From the NCBI GenBank assembly GCA_007922305.1, contig ML677348.1:18894699-18958698 (forward strand): DNA of 64,000 nucleotides, read 5' to 3'. This DNA comes from Dermatemys mawii (Eukaryota > Chordata > Testudines > Dermatemydidae). Below, piece after piece: positions 10,163 through 21,836 of the stretch. The notes beneath the pieces were generated by a model. That model had not been told where the DNA came from. It did no database searches and saw only the letters and a list, made by a program, of their open reading frames with translations. The position numbers and the translations under genes are program-made. Every line of letters starts with the position of its first letter. Position 1 is the stretch's first letter.

Positions 10163-12383
10163 AAAGGATACCATTTAAGATCACTGGGAACTTAAGTTAG
10201 TGCATAATGTGGCTGCTTATTTATTAACTGATGTTTCACAAAAAGAATATTTTACAATGGTTCTCTGTAGTCTATACTGGATTCCATTTAGTGTCAAAGT
10301 GGAATTTAAGGTATTGATCGATAAGGCCTAAATGGTTTGGGAAGTGACTACATGAGAGATCCCTTACCACTTTGCATGAATGATACTACCACAGGAGTGA
10401 TCAGTGGAGGAACTTGAACTAACAAATCTTTTTTTAATAGGGAGTGGAATGGTAGCAGGTCTTTTCCATGTGGGGTCCTCCATTCTGAAACTTCCTTCCT
10501 CTTCGATCTGAGAAAGCCCAGATTTATTGAGCTTCAGAGCATGCTGGCAAGACACATTTATTTTCCAGGGTTTTTCTTGAGATGAAGGGTTGACAGAATG
10601 AGGATGATTAGTTGAGGGAGGCTACCACTTTTGGTTGGATGGTTGGAATTGGGACTGTTGAATCATTTTGGATTTTAGCCATAATTTTGTATATGCATTA
10701 TGACAGAGGTTTTAATATACATGAAAACAGGTCACCCTACATACACAAATTATTTTAAGATCACAGAAAAAATTGATTTGAGGAGAAATAGTTTCTAATG
10801 ATATGTGGCTAACATAAGGCATATGCAAAAGAGGGCATAGTTAGGGTTGTATATGCAAGCTTAACTGTGACATCTCTAGCTTTTGTATAAAACTAGCCAA
10901 ATGATACTCTGGAGCCTGACCCAAAGCCCATGAAAGTCAGTGGAAAATCTCTCTTTGATTCCAGTGGGATTTTTCAATGCACTTCATAATAATTTGTCAT
11001 TAAATTATCAGTCAGTAAATCTGTATTCATTATTTGCCCAGTTTACAAAGCTGGGCAAACAATTCATGGTTATTCACAAATATATATGAACATTTAACAT
11101 TTTTTTGAATATTCACTGATAAATTATTATTGCTCTAATTCCCCAGCTGTATTTTTGAGGGCTTACTTGGACTTCAACAGAAGCTGCTGGCTGCTCAGCA
11201 CAGTTGAAAATCAGGCCACTTTTGTAGGTACCTAAATATGTACTGAAAACTTTTTTGTGCATCTATTTTTGAAAATCTTGGCCATAAAATGTTAGTACAC
11301 TGTACATACAATACTCTGCCTCCTCCATGCTAGCCCCTTGTGGCCATGACAGCAATGTAAACTCCTCACTGCCAACTCAGGTTTCCCACACTACTGTTGT
11401 CTCTTATAGACTAGCAGCAATGTGGCTGACACTGCTAAGGCTCCCAAAACCAAATCCCTAACTAAGAACTGACCACATCCCATGCCTGTCACCGAGAGAC
11501 TAGTACAGTGGCAGGGCAAGGCAGTCAGTTCATGGCATTGACAAGGAGGGTAGAGGGGGGAGTGAAGTGGACGATTTGTTTTGTTAATGGCTATTCTTAA
11601 TCTAGCAGAAGAGAATATCTGGTTTATTGAGCAGGTAGATTTCCATCAAAGATCCTCCGCCCAGGAGGCATAACAAGGCAGCTGCCTTTGGGTTATTTTC
11701 AGTAAACTAGAGGATTGGAAGTAATGTAATGTTAACAGTTTTTCCCCCTGCATTCATAGCTGCCAAAAAGCAGGCAAACTCTTGCCTCCAAAAATAAAAA
11801 GTGATTATACTCTGTCTACTCTAAATCAAGCCTACCCTTAGCTGCACCACTGCCTATCACAAAGAAAAGGGAAGAGATATATTTTGTGGTATTGTTTTGG
11901 GGAAGTTTCCATTTGGGAGTCTGCATGAATTACGTGGGTGTGTTGTTGGTGATAAGTTGAGTGTTTTTATGGATGCAACAGGCTTTCTGAGTGCATCAGA
12001 CACACATTTTATTTAAGTAAAACATCACTGAATGCAATGAGAAAGTCACAATTCATATCCTGCACTCAAGGAGAGTGTGTCTCTCCGAACCTCCTAACTT
12101 CTGCCACTGAGAAGCCTATCTGGAAAATCTTCCTAAAATCATTTGATACCTTTCCCTACATCTTACAGTCCGATTCAATTTCTCTGGGCTGTGCAAAATC
12201 CCTTCTGTTCATTCTGGTTCTCCAGCCTTCCCTGGCTCTCCATATACCAACACAGACTCCATTTCAAGTTGCTCCACACTTTCCCAGTCCTATAATATCA
12301 TCTACAAACTGTTCCTCCCTAAAGGTTGGATCCAGCTTCCACTGAAATCAACAGGAGCTTTTCCATTGTTTTCAGAGTGTTAG
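10163..12383. other. Unassigned AT-rich sequence
   Basis: About 2.2 kb without a recognised gene. At 10,905-10,990 it carries a copy of the dispersed 'TTCCAGTGGGATTTT / GTCAGTGGAAAATC' motif type found throughout the window. At 12,140-12,330 a C/T-rich stretch (CTTCTGTTCATTCTGGTTCTCCAG...) loosely resembles the L2-like relic at 7.2 kb. The frame at 12,037-12,345 (102 codons) spans that stretch and is not convincing as a gene. Confidence 0.45.
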
Positions 12384-12391
12384 GTCAAGCC

Positions 12392-12661
12392 CAGGGTTGG
12401 CCTTACCATGAGATGAGCTGAGGCAGCTGCCTCAGGTGCCAGACTGTGGAGGCGGCGCCACTAGGACCCAGAGTGTAGAAAATTGTGTCTACTGCTGGTG
12501 CACACGTATTCTCTCTGCGTTAGATGCACAGAGATGGTGGAGTGCTGTGCTGGAAGGCACAAGAGACCTTTCAAAGTTTTGGTCCAAGTGAGCGAGAATG
12601 GGCGGGGGGGCATCATTTGAGCTCCCCGCCTCAGGTGCCAAAATGTTGTGGGCTGGCCCTG
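12392..12661. mobile_element. hAT-type MITE with exact 8-bp target duplication
   Basis: The element starts CAGGGTTGGCCTTACC and ends GGGCTGGCCCTG, so its tips are CAGGG...CCCTG inverted repeats. GTCAAGCC is duplicated exactly at 12,384-12,391 and 12,662-12,669. CAGGG tips and an 8-bp duplication define hAT-superfamily insertion. The 270-bp body is GC-rich (GAGGCGGCGCCAC near the left, GAGCTCCCCGCCTCAGG near the right) with no transposase. Confidence 0.93.
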
Positions 12662-12669
12662 GTCAAGCC

Positions 12670-13974
12670 CCATGCATAATGGAGATTCTCCCCTGACAGA
12701 TCCAGTGCTTGAGTGAGAAACTCTTGATTATTACCACAACTAAGGAGTGTGTGTGTGTGTGCGCACATGCACCTGCCTCCGTGTTTACCAGCAAAAACAG
12801 TTCCCCCAGCTGCTTCGCAGAGCTCTACTTTTAATCCCCTCCATTTCACAGGTTTTATTTCTTGTCCTTCCCACTGTAAGAGTTGCATGTTTACAGTCTT
12901 TAGTCCAGCTTCCAGTCATTTGGGGGTTTGGAACTCATTTTGAATACCAATAATGTGGGAAAGACTGTGACAGGTTGGTCAGGTGCCAGATTCTGGGTAT
13001 TTCAGTGTGAATGTTTAAATTCCAGCCCATTTCCTGTTCATATACAAAACTTGACTGACCTGAGGGTTGTTTTTTTCCACCATTGCTTTTTTTTTGGTGG
13101 GGGTCTCTATAGATTATATAAAATAAAAAATAAAAATATCACATTGCACATACCAAACATTGACTTGAGTCCATTTGTTGTTTTTGGTTAGGCAAAATCC
13201 TAGGCCCATTCAAGTCAATGGCAGTTTTGCCATTGACTCCACTAGGGCCAGGTTATCATCCAAATTTTAGAGAACTGTGTTTTGAAAATTAAAAGAAATA
13301 TTGGCCATGATATTCAAAAGTGACTGGTTATTGTTTTGGGGGTGCCAAATATCACAGTTCACATTTGAAAAGCTTAGTCAAGGTTTGCAGTTATATGGAT
13401 ATCATTAATGAACACTGTCCATGTATTGGTTACAATAATGAAGCAGTGGAACAAGTCATTTTACAGGGGTCACACAACAAACGGTAACATAAAAAATGAG
13501 CAAATGGGACTCATCAAGTTCTACAGTGTCATCTACAGTAGTTTTTTTAATTAATACAGAGATGAATGTGTGTAGACTCAAAACGCCATCATGCACCATT
13601 ATTATTATTATCAACAATTGTCTTCTCTCATCAAAATAAAACATAACAGACTGAACTCTATAGCTTGCAGACCTAGTGGATTAAAGGTGTGGGGTGTTGT
13701 AACCTATTCTGTTTAATTAATACAAATTTGGTATGGCCTTGTCATGTTGCCAGCATGTCTCAGTGGGCAAAGTTTGGACGCCTCCTTACTTAGATTACTT
13801 TCCTATGGTATACAAGAATTTAAGCTAATTTTAACTATACGATTAGACATATTTTGTTGGCTTTTGTCTCTCCCTGTAATTTCTGTTTTTAAAACTTAGA
13901 ATGAGTCGGTATACACACACAGGATGTACAAACCCTAGTGCAAAGAAGACACATACCCACCCTCCATTTCTTTG
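12670..13974. other. Unassigned sequence with a GT microsatellite
   Basis: Contains a short (GT)n tract at 12,747-12,761 and a T-run with GGTGGGGG at 13,085-13,102. At 13,195-13,260 there is a palindromic copy of the dispersed TCAAGTCAATGGCAG / CCATTGACTCCACT motif. No gene recognised. Overlapping frames on both strands at 12.46-13.19 kb have no domain signature. Confidence 0.45.
12747..12761. repeat. GT microsatellite
   Basis: About seven GT units followed by GCGCACATGCAC. Short and probably stable. Confidence 0.8.
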
Positions 13975-14145
13975 TTTCTGGCACTGTACAAACATATAGT
14001 GAGTGATAGTCCCTGCCCTGAAGAGTTTAGAAGTTAAAGAGATAAGACAGACAAAGGGAAGGAAGGGAAACAGAGGCACAGAAAGGTGAAGTGATTTGCC
14101 CAGGGTCACACAGGACATTTGTGGTAGAGCTAGGATTAGAACTGC
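13975..14145 (-). repeat. MIR-like SINE, reverse orientation
   Basis: Read on the plus strand, AGGCACAGAAAGGTGAAGTG, then GCCCAGGGTCACACAGG, then GTGGTAGAGCTAGGATTAGAAC are the complement of the MIR core and distal tRNA-like region. The CTGTACAAACATATAGTGAG...AGTCCCTGCCC part is the complement of the gcagggact 3' section. The element is ancient and non-functional. Confidence 0.75.
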
Positions 14146-14167
14146 AAACTCTCAAACTATTTGAACC

Positions 14168-14327
14168 TGGTTTATAGTAATTTAGTTTAATTTGTAAGGA
14201 ATTGACTTAAACTAAATATGCAGATTTAAATCAAGTTAAGTGCCCACACAGGAGTTTTTCACCTGTTTAATGAAGTTAGTTTAAAGCCAATTTTAGTTAA
14301 TCCAGTGCAATGTTGTGTGTAGACCAC
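14168..14327. repeat. MITE right arm, GTGTGTAGACC terminus
   Basis: Ends CCAGTGCAATGTTGTGTGTAGACC, preceded by TTAATGAAGTTAGTTTAAA and TTAGTTTAATTTGTAAGG, words repeated in inverted and direct order as in turtle MITEs ending in ...TGTAGAC. The left tip is not identifiable, so this is a partial copy. Class inferred from the tip only. Confidence 0.45.
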
Positions 14328-16001
14328 CTTTGTGCTGAAGAATATGTAGATAAGCTGAATAGGATAAATGAAATGCCCAGTTAAAGAGACGACAAGCACC
14401 AAGGGCCTGCTTCACCACAGCAATACTCTGGAGTATTGTCACACTGGAGTCACACCCATTGTTTGTAATGTAAACGCAGTAAAAAAATCCAAAAAGAAGC
14501 ATGCTTTGATTGCATTGCCCCGTCAAGGCTTTTAGCAAGATTTCAGACTCTAATGCCACTTTGGATTTCTTTTTTAAATCAACCATGGCTGTAGCTTTCA
14601 GATCCACTGCACATTCTCTTTTGCCTTTTTGCTTAAAAGTCTTGAAAATATCTATCTCTTCAGGCACAGGAAAGATCATATTACACCTTACTCATTCCTT
14701 TTAAGAATTATTACTTTCCAATCAAGGTTGACAGTCTTCCCTTTTTTACACGAATGATGTAAGCCCTTTTTATAAAGAGTGCAGTTCTATCCAAGTTCTG
14801 TTGATTTAATTTCTCATAGAAAAGTGGGGGCAGGGAGAAAGAAAAGAAAAAGGATATTGCATTTTAAATAAAATTCCTCCAAATAAAATCTTACCAAGCT
14901 TAAAGTATGAGAGAGAGCTGCTTGTGGTATCTTTCTATTGCAAATGATGAGGTATAGATTACTTATATAAACTTTAGCCATTGATAAAACTCGCTTAAAA
15001 CCTGAAGAACGCTGAAACAGCTGTAGCACTGTACATGAGTCATTTGGACCATGACAGAGATGTGGCCACTGAGGTAGGAGCTTGGTTGTTCTGCTAGCTT
15101 ACTGACGTTCTTTGCTATTAGGTTCAGCTGCCAGACAAAGAACTAATCATGTCTGCTAATCTCATAAAAGATTTCATGCTATGGAAAACCCAGTGAAGCA
15201 CATAAGGTTATTATTAAGACAGGTGTTAATCAGTATAACCTTGGTTTAATAGTCCTTACAAAACTGCGGGCGGACTGAGCACTGCTGGGTGGACACAAGT
15301 GGTTCTGACGTGGGGTTTTTAGAAGCAGATCTGAATGCTGATTTGGTTACCTTAATTAGGAGATAGCATCTGGAGAATCATTGAAAAGATTTTGTACACT
15401 GGGAATGGGAGATGCACAACCACACTCACTCTTCTATACTGAAATCTTCAGGATTATGTTTCCCAGAAGACAGACAATAGCAATGTTAATCAAGCTGACT
15501 TTTAAAAGTCTTTGTTGCAGATTGGCACATATGTCTCTCTCTCATATATCCGAGCAGTAGTTGGGGGTGAAAATGAACATTTGCGATTTGCAGGCTGTGA
15601 ACACATTGCAATGAATTATGTTAGTTTAGGAAGCTCACATTTGTAGCTGGGAGCTGGCAATTGTTTACCATGAAGTGTGATCGCTACTATCAGGTGATGA
15701 TGACATTCACTCGCTTCATGCATTCGCTCACGTCTTAAAGACTCGGGATGAATTTCTTTGTAAGGGGCTCAAGGAGGGGCTTTACCTAAACTCCATCTCT
15801 GCTACCAAAATGGGTCTGAGTTTTGGCAGCAGTGTGCCTGGAGCATTTCATTCAAATTAATGGAATTTTAGGATTTATGATCTCAGGCATATGTCAGTGT
15901 CCCTAAACACACACATTTGCGTATATAACATACCAGACATGTCATTTGCGGAGCCTGATTCTGCTGTCACTAGCATCAGTGTGCATCAGAATTGGCTCAG
16001 A
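14328..16001. other. Unassigned, largely unique block
   Basis: No recognised repeat over about 1.7 kb. The 15,040-15,760 part is unusually free of transposon words and simple sequence and contains runs such as AGGTTATTATTAAGACAGGTGTTAATCAG in two short pieces, so it is a candidate conserved non-coding block. The largest frame (14,293-14,679 minus, 128 codons) has no domain that I recognise. Confidence 0.4.
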
Positions 16002-16002
16002 T

Positions 16003-16034
16003 TCACAGACTTTAAGGCAAGAAAGGACCATCAT
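16003..16034 (-). mobile_element. CR1 3'-terminal scrap
   Basis: ATTCACAGACTTTAAGGCAAG...GGACCATCATTA is the complement of a CR1 3' terminus (usual form: ...CATAGACTTTAAGG...GAAGGGACCAT). Only about 32 bp remain. It is cut at TA by the next repeat. Confidence 0.55.
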
Positions 16035-16036
16035 TA

Positions 16037-16140
16037 GAGTGACCGGCTGTCCCGTTTTTAAAGAGACAGTCCCGCATTTAAGCCCTCCTGAAGGTGTCCC
16101 GACTTTTCTTTAAAATGGGCAAATTATCCGTATTTCCTGT
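16037..16140. repeat. Possible relative of the TA MITE (GGTGACC ends)
   Basis: Preceded by TA (16,035-16,036), the sequence GAGTGACCGGCTGTCCCG...GAGACAGTCCCGCATTT resembles the left end of the family seen at 9,655 and 30,760. The expected right end is not obvious, so it may be a longer or truncated relative whose body continues into the GC-rich segment to the right. Confidence 0.4.
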
Positions 16141-17030
16141 CTCCCCCTCTCCAGTACTGATGGGTCCTGCTACTGGCTGCATCCCTGCTCACCAGTCACC
16201 TGCCAACCAGCGGTAAGTGGGTGGGTCCACTGCACAGTGCTGCATGTGTGCGTATGCAAGCTGGTAGGGGGGCAAAGCTGCAGCATGAGGGCCCAGCTGC
16301 TCCCCCTGCTGGTCCATCAGCACAGCCCCTGCTGCATGCTGGCTCTCCGGCAGCAGGGCCCTGCCCCGCATCCTGTTTCCGGCCGGCACTGGCTGCAAGC
16401 TGCATTGGTTGGTGAGTGTGGGTAGGCGTCAGGCGGCTGCCAGTTTTGTGTTGCCTCTGCTGCCCACCTGCCCACTTTATGTGCTCCCCCTCTCACTGTC
16501 TTCTCCCTGCTTTGCCTCTTTGCTGTCTCCCACCCAGCCTTGCTGCTTCTCCATATCTTCACAGGTGGGGCACATCCTGCTGCCAGCGCTGTGTGGAGAA
16601 CCAGCCCCTGGTTGGAGTACTCAACTCCCCAAAAGCCTGGCTGACAGGCTCCTTATTTCCCTCACTGCCGCTGGCTGGGCCGGCACCCCGGGAAAGCCCA
16701 AGACCCTCTGTCTTGGCGTGCTGGCCAGGAGAACTGAGCCCTGCATGTGCATCAGATGGTTTGGGCAAGTAGCTCTGATCCTTTGGCTCAATAGCCAAAT
16801 ATTTGTCTAAAAAAGATGGGGATTCACATTCTAATCCAAACTATTTCCAGTGCTTGGACATGATAGTTTCAGTAGTTACATTTGTATGCTAGTGGTGGGA
16901 TGTTGCCGAAAGGAAATGCTGTGTAAAACTGAGCAATGTGCCCTTCTCTCCACATCAGTTCCTGCATGTGGGTCTCTTAGGAATCAGCAGGTAGTGTTCG
17001 ATGTATCAGGGATTGATGCCTGTACTCCAC
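16141..17030. other. GC-rich unassigned block
   Basis: The 16,190-16,760 portion is clearly GC-richer than its surroundings, with frames open on several strands at once (up to 133 codons, 16,409-16,810 plus). Frames open in all directions in GC-rich repeats and show no domain here, so I do not call a gene. It is probably the body of an unidentified transposon. The remainder to 17,030 is unremarkable. Confidence 0.4.
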
Positions 17031-17033
17031 CTT

Positions 17034-17204
17034 GGCAGGAGGAGTAAGCGGAGTCGACGGGGGAGCCGCTGCGGTCGACTTGCCACCGTGAAGATGGCCA
17101 GGTAACTCGAACTAAGATACTTTGACTTCAGCTATGCGAATAACGTAGCTGAAGTTGTGTATCTTAGTTCGAAACCTCCCCCCGCACCCAGTGTAACCCA
17201 GGCC
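17034..17204. mobile_element. 5'-truncated palindromic MITE, GGCC/TTA right end
   Basis: The long hairpin 17,107-17,134 / 17,146-17,172 (TCGAACTAAGATAC...TTCAGCTA pairing with its complement, few mismatches) sits inside. The right end is CCCAGTGTAACCCAGGCC, followed by TTA (17,205-17,207). This matches the tip layout of the Harbinger-type copy at 22,907-23,208. The left tip is missing. GC-rich GTCGAC words (17,054 and 17,075) belong to the body. Confidence 0.6.
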
Positions 17205-17207
17205 TTA

Positions 17208-17835
17208 CTCAAGGGACAAATTCAGTCCACAGTTACACACAACAACAAGCGCATCTTTACAGTATCCAAGGAGAACACAGACTATGTTCCATCCCTACCT
17301 CTTCCCTCCCCTACATTATTATCTTCTACATATGTTACCACATGACTTCTTAAGAACAGTCTCTGCTGACTACTCCATATACGTGCCTTTCCGTTCACCT
17401 TCTGGGAGGGGCCGTATGCTACAGTCCCTCAGCTTCTCCCCACCACACCAGTGTCTCTCAAGGAATGTCCATTTTGGCCTCCTCTTTCTTCTGTCAGCTT
17501 CTCGTACTGACATTTGAAAACATAACTCGATGTCAGAGAGTCTCCCATCCCTGCTCCTGCTAGGCTATCCGTTCCACCGCTGTTTCTCCTGGGTTTGGCT
17601 GTTCCTGAGGCAGCGCTTCTCATTGGTTGACAGGAGGCACTGCATATAGCTGTACCTACTCAGTAGGAGGGGGACTAGGATGGGGGACTAGTAGCTGCAC
17701 GGGCAGAAGTGGAAGATATAGGAAACCTTTAAAAAAATCAGGTGTACTCTGAGCCTGATTGTTTCCAGTAAATATTAAGTATTGTAGATGGGGATGTGGC
17801 CTGGCTGGTACATAAATATCAGCAACAGACCAACT
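17208..17835. other. Unassigned sequence
   Basis: No recognised feature. A C-rich, T-rich region at 17,280-17,520 carries overlapping short frames without domains. Part could be LTR- or L2-derived, but nothing decisive is visible. Confidence 0.4.
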
Positions 17836-17843
17836 GCAAAGAG

Positions 17844-18224
17844 GAGCGGTTCTCAAACTGTGGGTCGAAACCTCAAAGTGGGTTGTGACCCCAATTTAAT
17901 GGGGTCACCAAAGCTGGCATTAGACTTGCTGGAGCTTGGGACTGAAGCCCAAGCCCCACCGCCTGGGGCCAAAGCTGAAGCCCAAGCACCGCCACCTGGG
18001 GCCGAAGCCATGGGCGGCGGGCTCAGGCTTCAGCCCTGGGCAGCGGGTCTCAGGTTACAGGCCCCTCTCCCCAGGGCTGAATCCCTTGGGTTTGGGCTTT
18101 GGCCCTGGTCCCCACCAAGAGGGGGACGGGGCTTGGGTGGGTTCAGGCTTCAGCCCCCCCTCCTGGACTCATGTACTAATTTTTGTTGTCAGAAGTGCGG
18201 TGCAGTGAAGTTTGAGAACCCCTG
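17844..18224. mobile_element. hAT-type MITE with exact 8-bp target duplication
   Basis: The left tip GAGCGGTTCTCAAACTG and right tip AAGTTTGAGAACCCCTG are inverted repeats (first base of the left tip mutated from C). GCAAAGAG is duplicated exactly at 17,836-17,843 and 18,225-18,232. The body is GC-rich with GAAGCCCAAGC and GGCTTCAGCCC blocks in inverted arrangement. The 157-codon plus-strand frame (17,788-18,261) begins outside the left tip and ends beyond the right one, so it is an artefact of composition. Confidence 0.93.
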
Positions 18225-18344
18225 GCAAAGAGACAAATTTGGCCAAGATCTTCCAAAGTGACCAGTTTTGAGGGCCTCAGTGTCTGGGTGCCCAATTTGA
18301 CATATCTGAAAGGGCCCTGTTTTTAGAAAGAGGCTGGAGTACTC

Positions 18345-18400
18345 TTAGCTCCATTTTACAGAGGGGAAACTGAGATACAGAGGGCCTGATCCTCAGCAGA
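18345..18400 (-). repeat. MIR core scrap
   Basis: TCCATTTTACAGAGGGGAAA, then CTGAGATACAGAGG, is the complement of the MIR words CCTC...AGTTTCC...TGTAAAATGG. Very short. Confidence 0.5.
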
Positions 18401-21400
18401 TATAAGTCAGGATAGTTCCATTTACTTTGTTCATTATTAAATGTTTGATTATTTATTATTAACTATTAATTAGCTATTGGTGGCAAGGAAAATATCTCTG
18501 CTGGTGACGCATATTTTCTTCTTCATCTGGATGTCAGTCAAATGTCAGAGGTTTTTGCAGTGCTTTCACGAGACCCAAGATGGGTTGGCTGGATTTCAAC
18601 ACATCGCTGAATTCGCATGGTATTTCTTCAGATGCCCCAATAGTCTGAATCTCCATGTGCTCAGGAGATTTCAGAAAATCTTTTATTAAAATTAATTCTT
18701 CCAGTCTTTTGTGTGGAGAGAGCAATGAAACAGGCTCCTAAAAGATGTCAAAGGGAGGGAGCATGCCTGCTATCTACCAAAAAACCCCCAGCATGGGGAG
18801 CAGGACCTCCCTGCAAGAACATCACAGCAAGCAGTGTGTCAGGGAGGTTAGTTGTGGGAGGGTTATTTCTGGGCCTGTTAGGAAGGTGGCATGTTTTGGT
18901 TTGGAAGCGCAATGGGAAGTTTCATCAGACATCTGGATTCTTATTCAAATCAACCTCTGAACCAATGAGGGATTTCTCCATCACTTCTTTTATTCGTATT
19001 GTTCAATATTAAGGCTGGTTTACTGCATGTTTTTGTAGTTTTACAGTGACAAGACTAATTTAATGCCTGCTTTTTAAATGTAATTTTGCAGTTTGGAGAC
19101 TAGCTTACAGCATGCGTCTGTATGCGGTTTTGCTATGGGAGGCTGGTTTCCTGCATGCTCATTTACCCTACTATCTGCAGTTCTGTTGAATTAATGCTGA
19201 GATTTGCATTATTTTGGTTTGGTTGAATTTATTTTCTTGTCCCTGTAGTGCTTGAGGCAGGGCAAGAATTACTGAAAGGGGAATAATATTTCAGTGTGTG
19301 AGATACAACTGAGCAGCGGAGGAAGGGGGGTCTTGGAAAGAGTAGAGTATTCCATATTCCTGTTGGCCATAAGTACAAAACCAAATTGCTTCATCTCTGT
19401 TGTCTATTTTTGTTGCCCTTATAACATCTGATGCAAAGCCCTCAGAAGTTAATGGACACCTTTCCTTTGACTTGAACAGGGTTTGGATTTGGGCCTAGTC
19501 ATTAAAATCCCCTACTGGGCTACACACACAGCAGATGAGTGGATGTGGTCCCATTTTTCCTTTTGGTTCCCATTACTTGAATTTTATAGATTTTACATTC
19601 AGTCTGTGATTGAAACTCAGTTCATTCTCTAAGATATCCAGGGCATGCTGCTGAGGAGACAGCCATCTTATCTGTGTCTACTACCAGATGTATTTATTTA
19701 TTTATTTTGATTTATGACACTGCAAGGCTCATTTATTACAGTCCCGATGCTGCACGAAATCCCACACGGGCAGACCCCTTCACCTCCACAAAGCCCCAGT
19801 TAAGTCAATGGGGCTAGGCCTGGAGCTGCTTGCAGGATCAGCTTAAGTGTTTCATGATTGTACAACATCTAGATCCCTGGCCAGTTTCTTTTTTATATGC
19901 CAGTACATTAACTTTTGATTAACTTAACTTAATTGTTTAATTTCTGTATCTATAAAATGTTGCAAACACAAAATTTGTCACAAAGATGTTTTTCATACTT
20001 TTATGTTTCATTTTTTAAATATGCTATTGCCTTAAAACTTTTAATATAAAAGTAAAATGGGAGAGTGGGGAAAAAGCGAAATATTCAGGCTAAATTTCAT
20101 GAAGACATCTTTTTGCTTTTGCACATCTCTACTTTGGAGCTAGTGGTAGATAAATGAAAAAAACAACTGGTGTAATGAACAGATCCAAAATCTCAGAAAG
20201 GAAAAAATTAAAGAAAAGACAGCATGAACTTCTCAGGTTTGTTTGGTTTCTTTTTTTTGCTGGTTTTTTTTTTTTTTTTTTTGCATTTACTGTATGTAGT
20301 GCTGAAGAATTCTGGCTTTTTTGCAAAAAGAAATATATTTTTTTAAAGCACAAAACATTCTCCATATTACCAGTCAATTTTTCTATTTTTGCAATAATCT
20401 ATTAAAAATGGGGGGGGATGAAAAAAGTTGTCTGCACATTTCCCCAATAATTACTGCAAAATGTTCAAGTTAATAGGTAGTTTGTAAAAATCTGACTAAA
20501 GTGAGCAAAGCTCTGTATTATTACCAATTGCTTTGTCAAATTTACAAACCTCTGCCACATTTTTCATTCTCGCCCTCAAAATCTTCCCTAACTCTTAAGA
20601 CAAACCCATCTCTTCCATACAAAAGACCTCATCACGCAATACATGAGAAACTGTGTATAGAGAGCAGTGCCACTGAGTTCACATGTGTAAACTTACTCAT
20701 GCATATGTGTTTGTAGGACTGAGCCCAAACTCTGTGTCACCTTTAATTTGGCCTCAAAAACAAAGGAGACAATGAATAATTCTTACTATTTATGCTTTCC
20801 AAAATCCTGAAAGGATTATGCCAGAAAATACTGAGTTGTCTTTGGGAGAAAAGCTCTTTGCTACCATTCACACTGTGCCCCATAAGAGAGTGGGGACATG
20901 ATTCTGTATATGCAGTAATTGCTAAATCTAAGGTGTGTTACTGTGCAGACTTTCTTACCAGCTGTAACTGCTATTTGTAAGACCCTGTTATTACTGGCTC
21001 ATACTTTGTTTTAGGGACATTAACCTGCCTGTATGCTGCTGGTGGTGCCTTACTGGTAACCTTCTGTGCTATGCCAAGCTCCTCAGTAAAAGACTCTTTG
21101 TGAGTCTTCATTTTTAGCTTTTTTTTGAATCACTCTCTCTTTCCTACTCTCTCCCAGATTCTCTCTCTCTCTCTCTTTCTCCCTTGACTTTAGTTTCTCT
21201 GTCAGAGGAGGAACTCGCATGGGGAGTGGAGTAAGGTCAATCCCTTTAAAAGGTTCTGCTGTAAGAGAGCCTCCTGCAGTTGATTGAGTGCAACAAATTC
21301 AATCGATTCAAATCTGTGAAAACAGCACAGGCAGCAGGCTTTTCTTAAATGGTGAATTACGGCTGCAGCACCAGCCTCAAATTTAACTAGGTCCCTGTGG

Positions 21401-21773
21401 GTTGGATGGAAAACCAGTAGCTAGGCAAATGAGCTCATCCTACTATCACCAGCAGGGACAACACACAGGATCTAGTGCTCAAACTGAAAAAATAGAGAGA
21501 GGTGATGAATGCAAATTTTTGTACCTGGCAGGATCACTGTTGGCTCAAAGATGTTTCATTCCTTTCCCTATCAGAAGTCCATCCCATCAACCCCTCTAGC
21601 TCCCTTACATTCCCTCTACCAATAGTACCACTTAATCCCAAAGTAGAGCTTAAATTGGGTTTACATAGCATGTAAACCGTAAGATGGCCCTCTGCACTGA
21701 GATGAATTTCACAAACAAGGCAAATTTTAAGCTTGATCTATTTGAGTATTCACTCCAGAAACCTAACATGAGC
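18401..21773. other. Unassigned AT-rich sequence with simple repeats
   Basis: About 3.4 kb without a recognised gene. It holds (TTTA)n at 19,688-19,708, a T19 run at 20,264-20,282 and (CT)n at 21,160-21,176. The dispersed palindromic motif occurs at 19,430-19,490 and 19,795-19,812 (AGTTAAGTCAATGGGGCTAG). A segment at 20,560-20,630 (CTTCCCTAACTC...AAACCCATCTCTTCC) faintly resembles an L2 C-terminus. Confidence 0.45.
20264..20282. repeat. T19 homopolymer
   Basis: An uninterrupted T-run preceded by CTTTTTTTTGCTGG. Not associated with a recognisable LINE or SINE tail. Confidence 0.85.
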
Positions 21774-21836
21774 TGCCATCATCCAATAAGGAAAAAGAAA
21801 CAATCTTTGTTTCTTTTTCCTTATTGGATGATGGCA
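21774..21836. repeat. Perfect hairpin: 30-bp arms, 3-nt loop
   Basis: The left arm 21,774-21,803 begins TGCCATCATCCAATAAGG and the right arm 21,807-21,836 ends CCTTATTGGATGATGGCA. All 30 positions are complementary around the loop TCT. The flanks do not continue the palindrome and show no transposon ends. It could extrude as a cruciform or, if transcribed, fold as a double-stranded hairpin. It could also be a fold-back repair product or an assembly artefact. Confidence 0.95.

Noticed and set aside
17788..18261. 157-codon plus-strand frame with repeated A-P-P-P-G-A residues
   Set aside because: It begins outside and runs through a hAT MITE with an exact duplication. The peptide repeats reflect GC-rich inverted blocks, not a gene.
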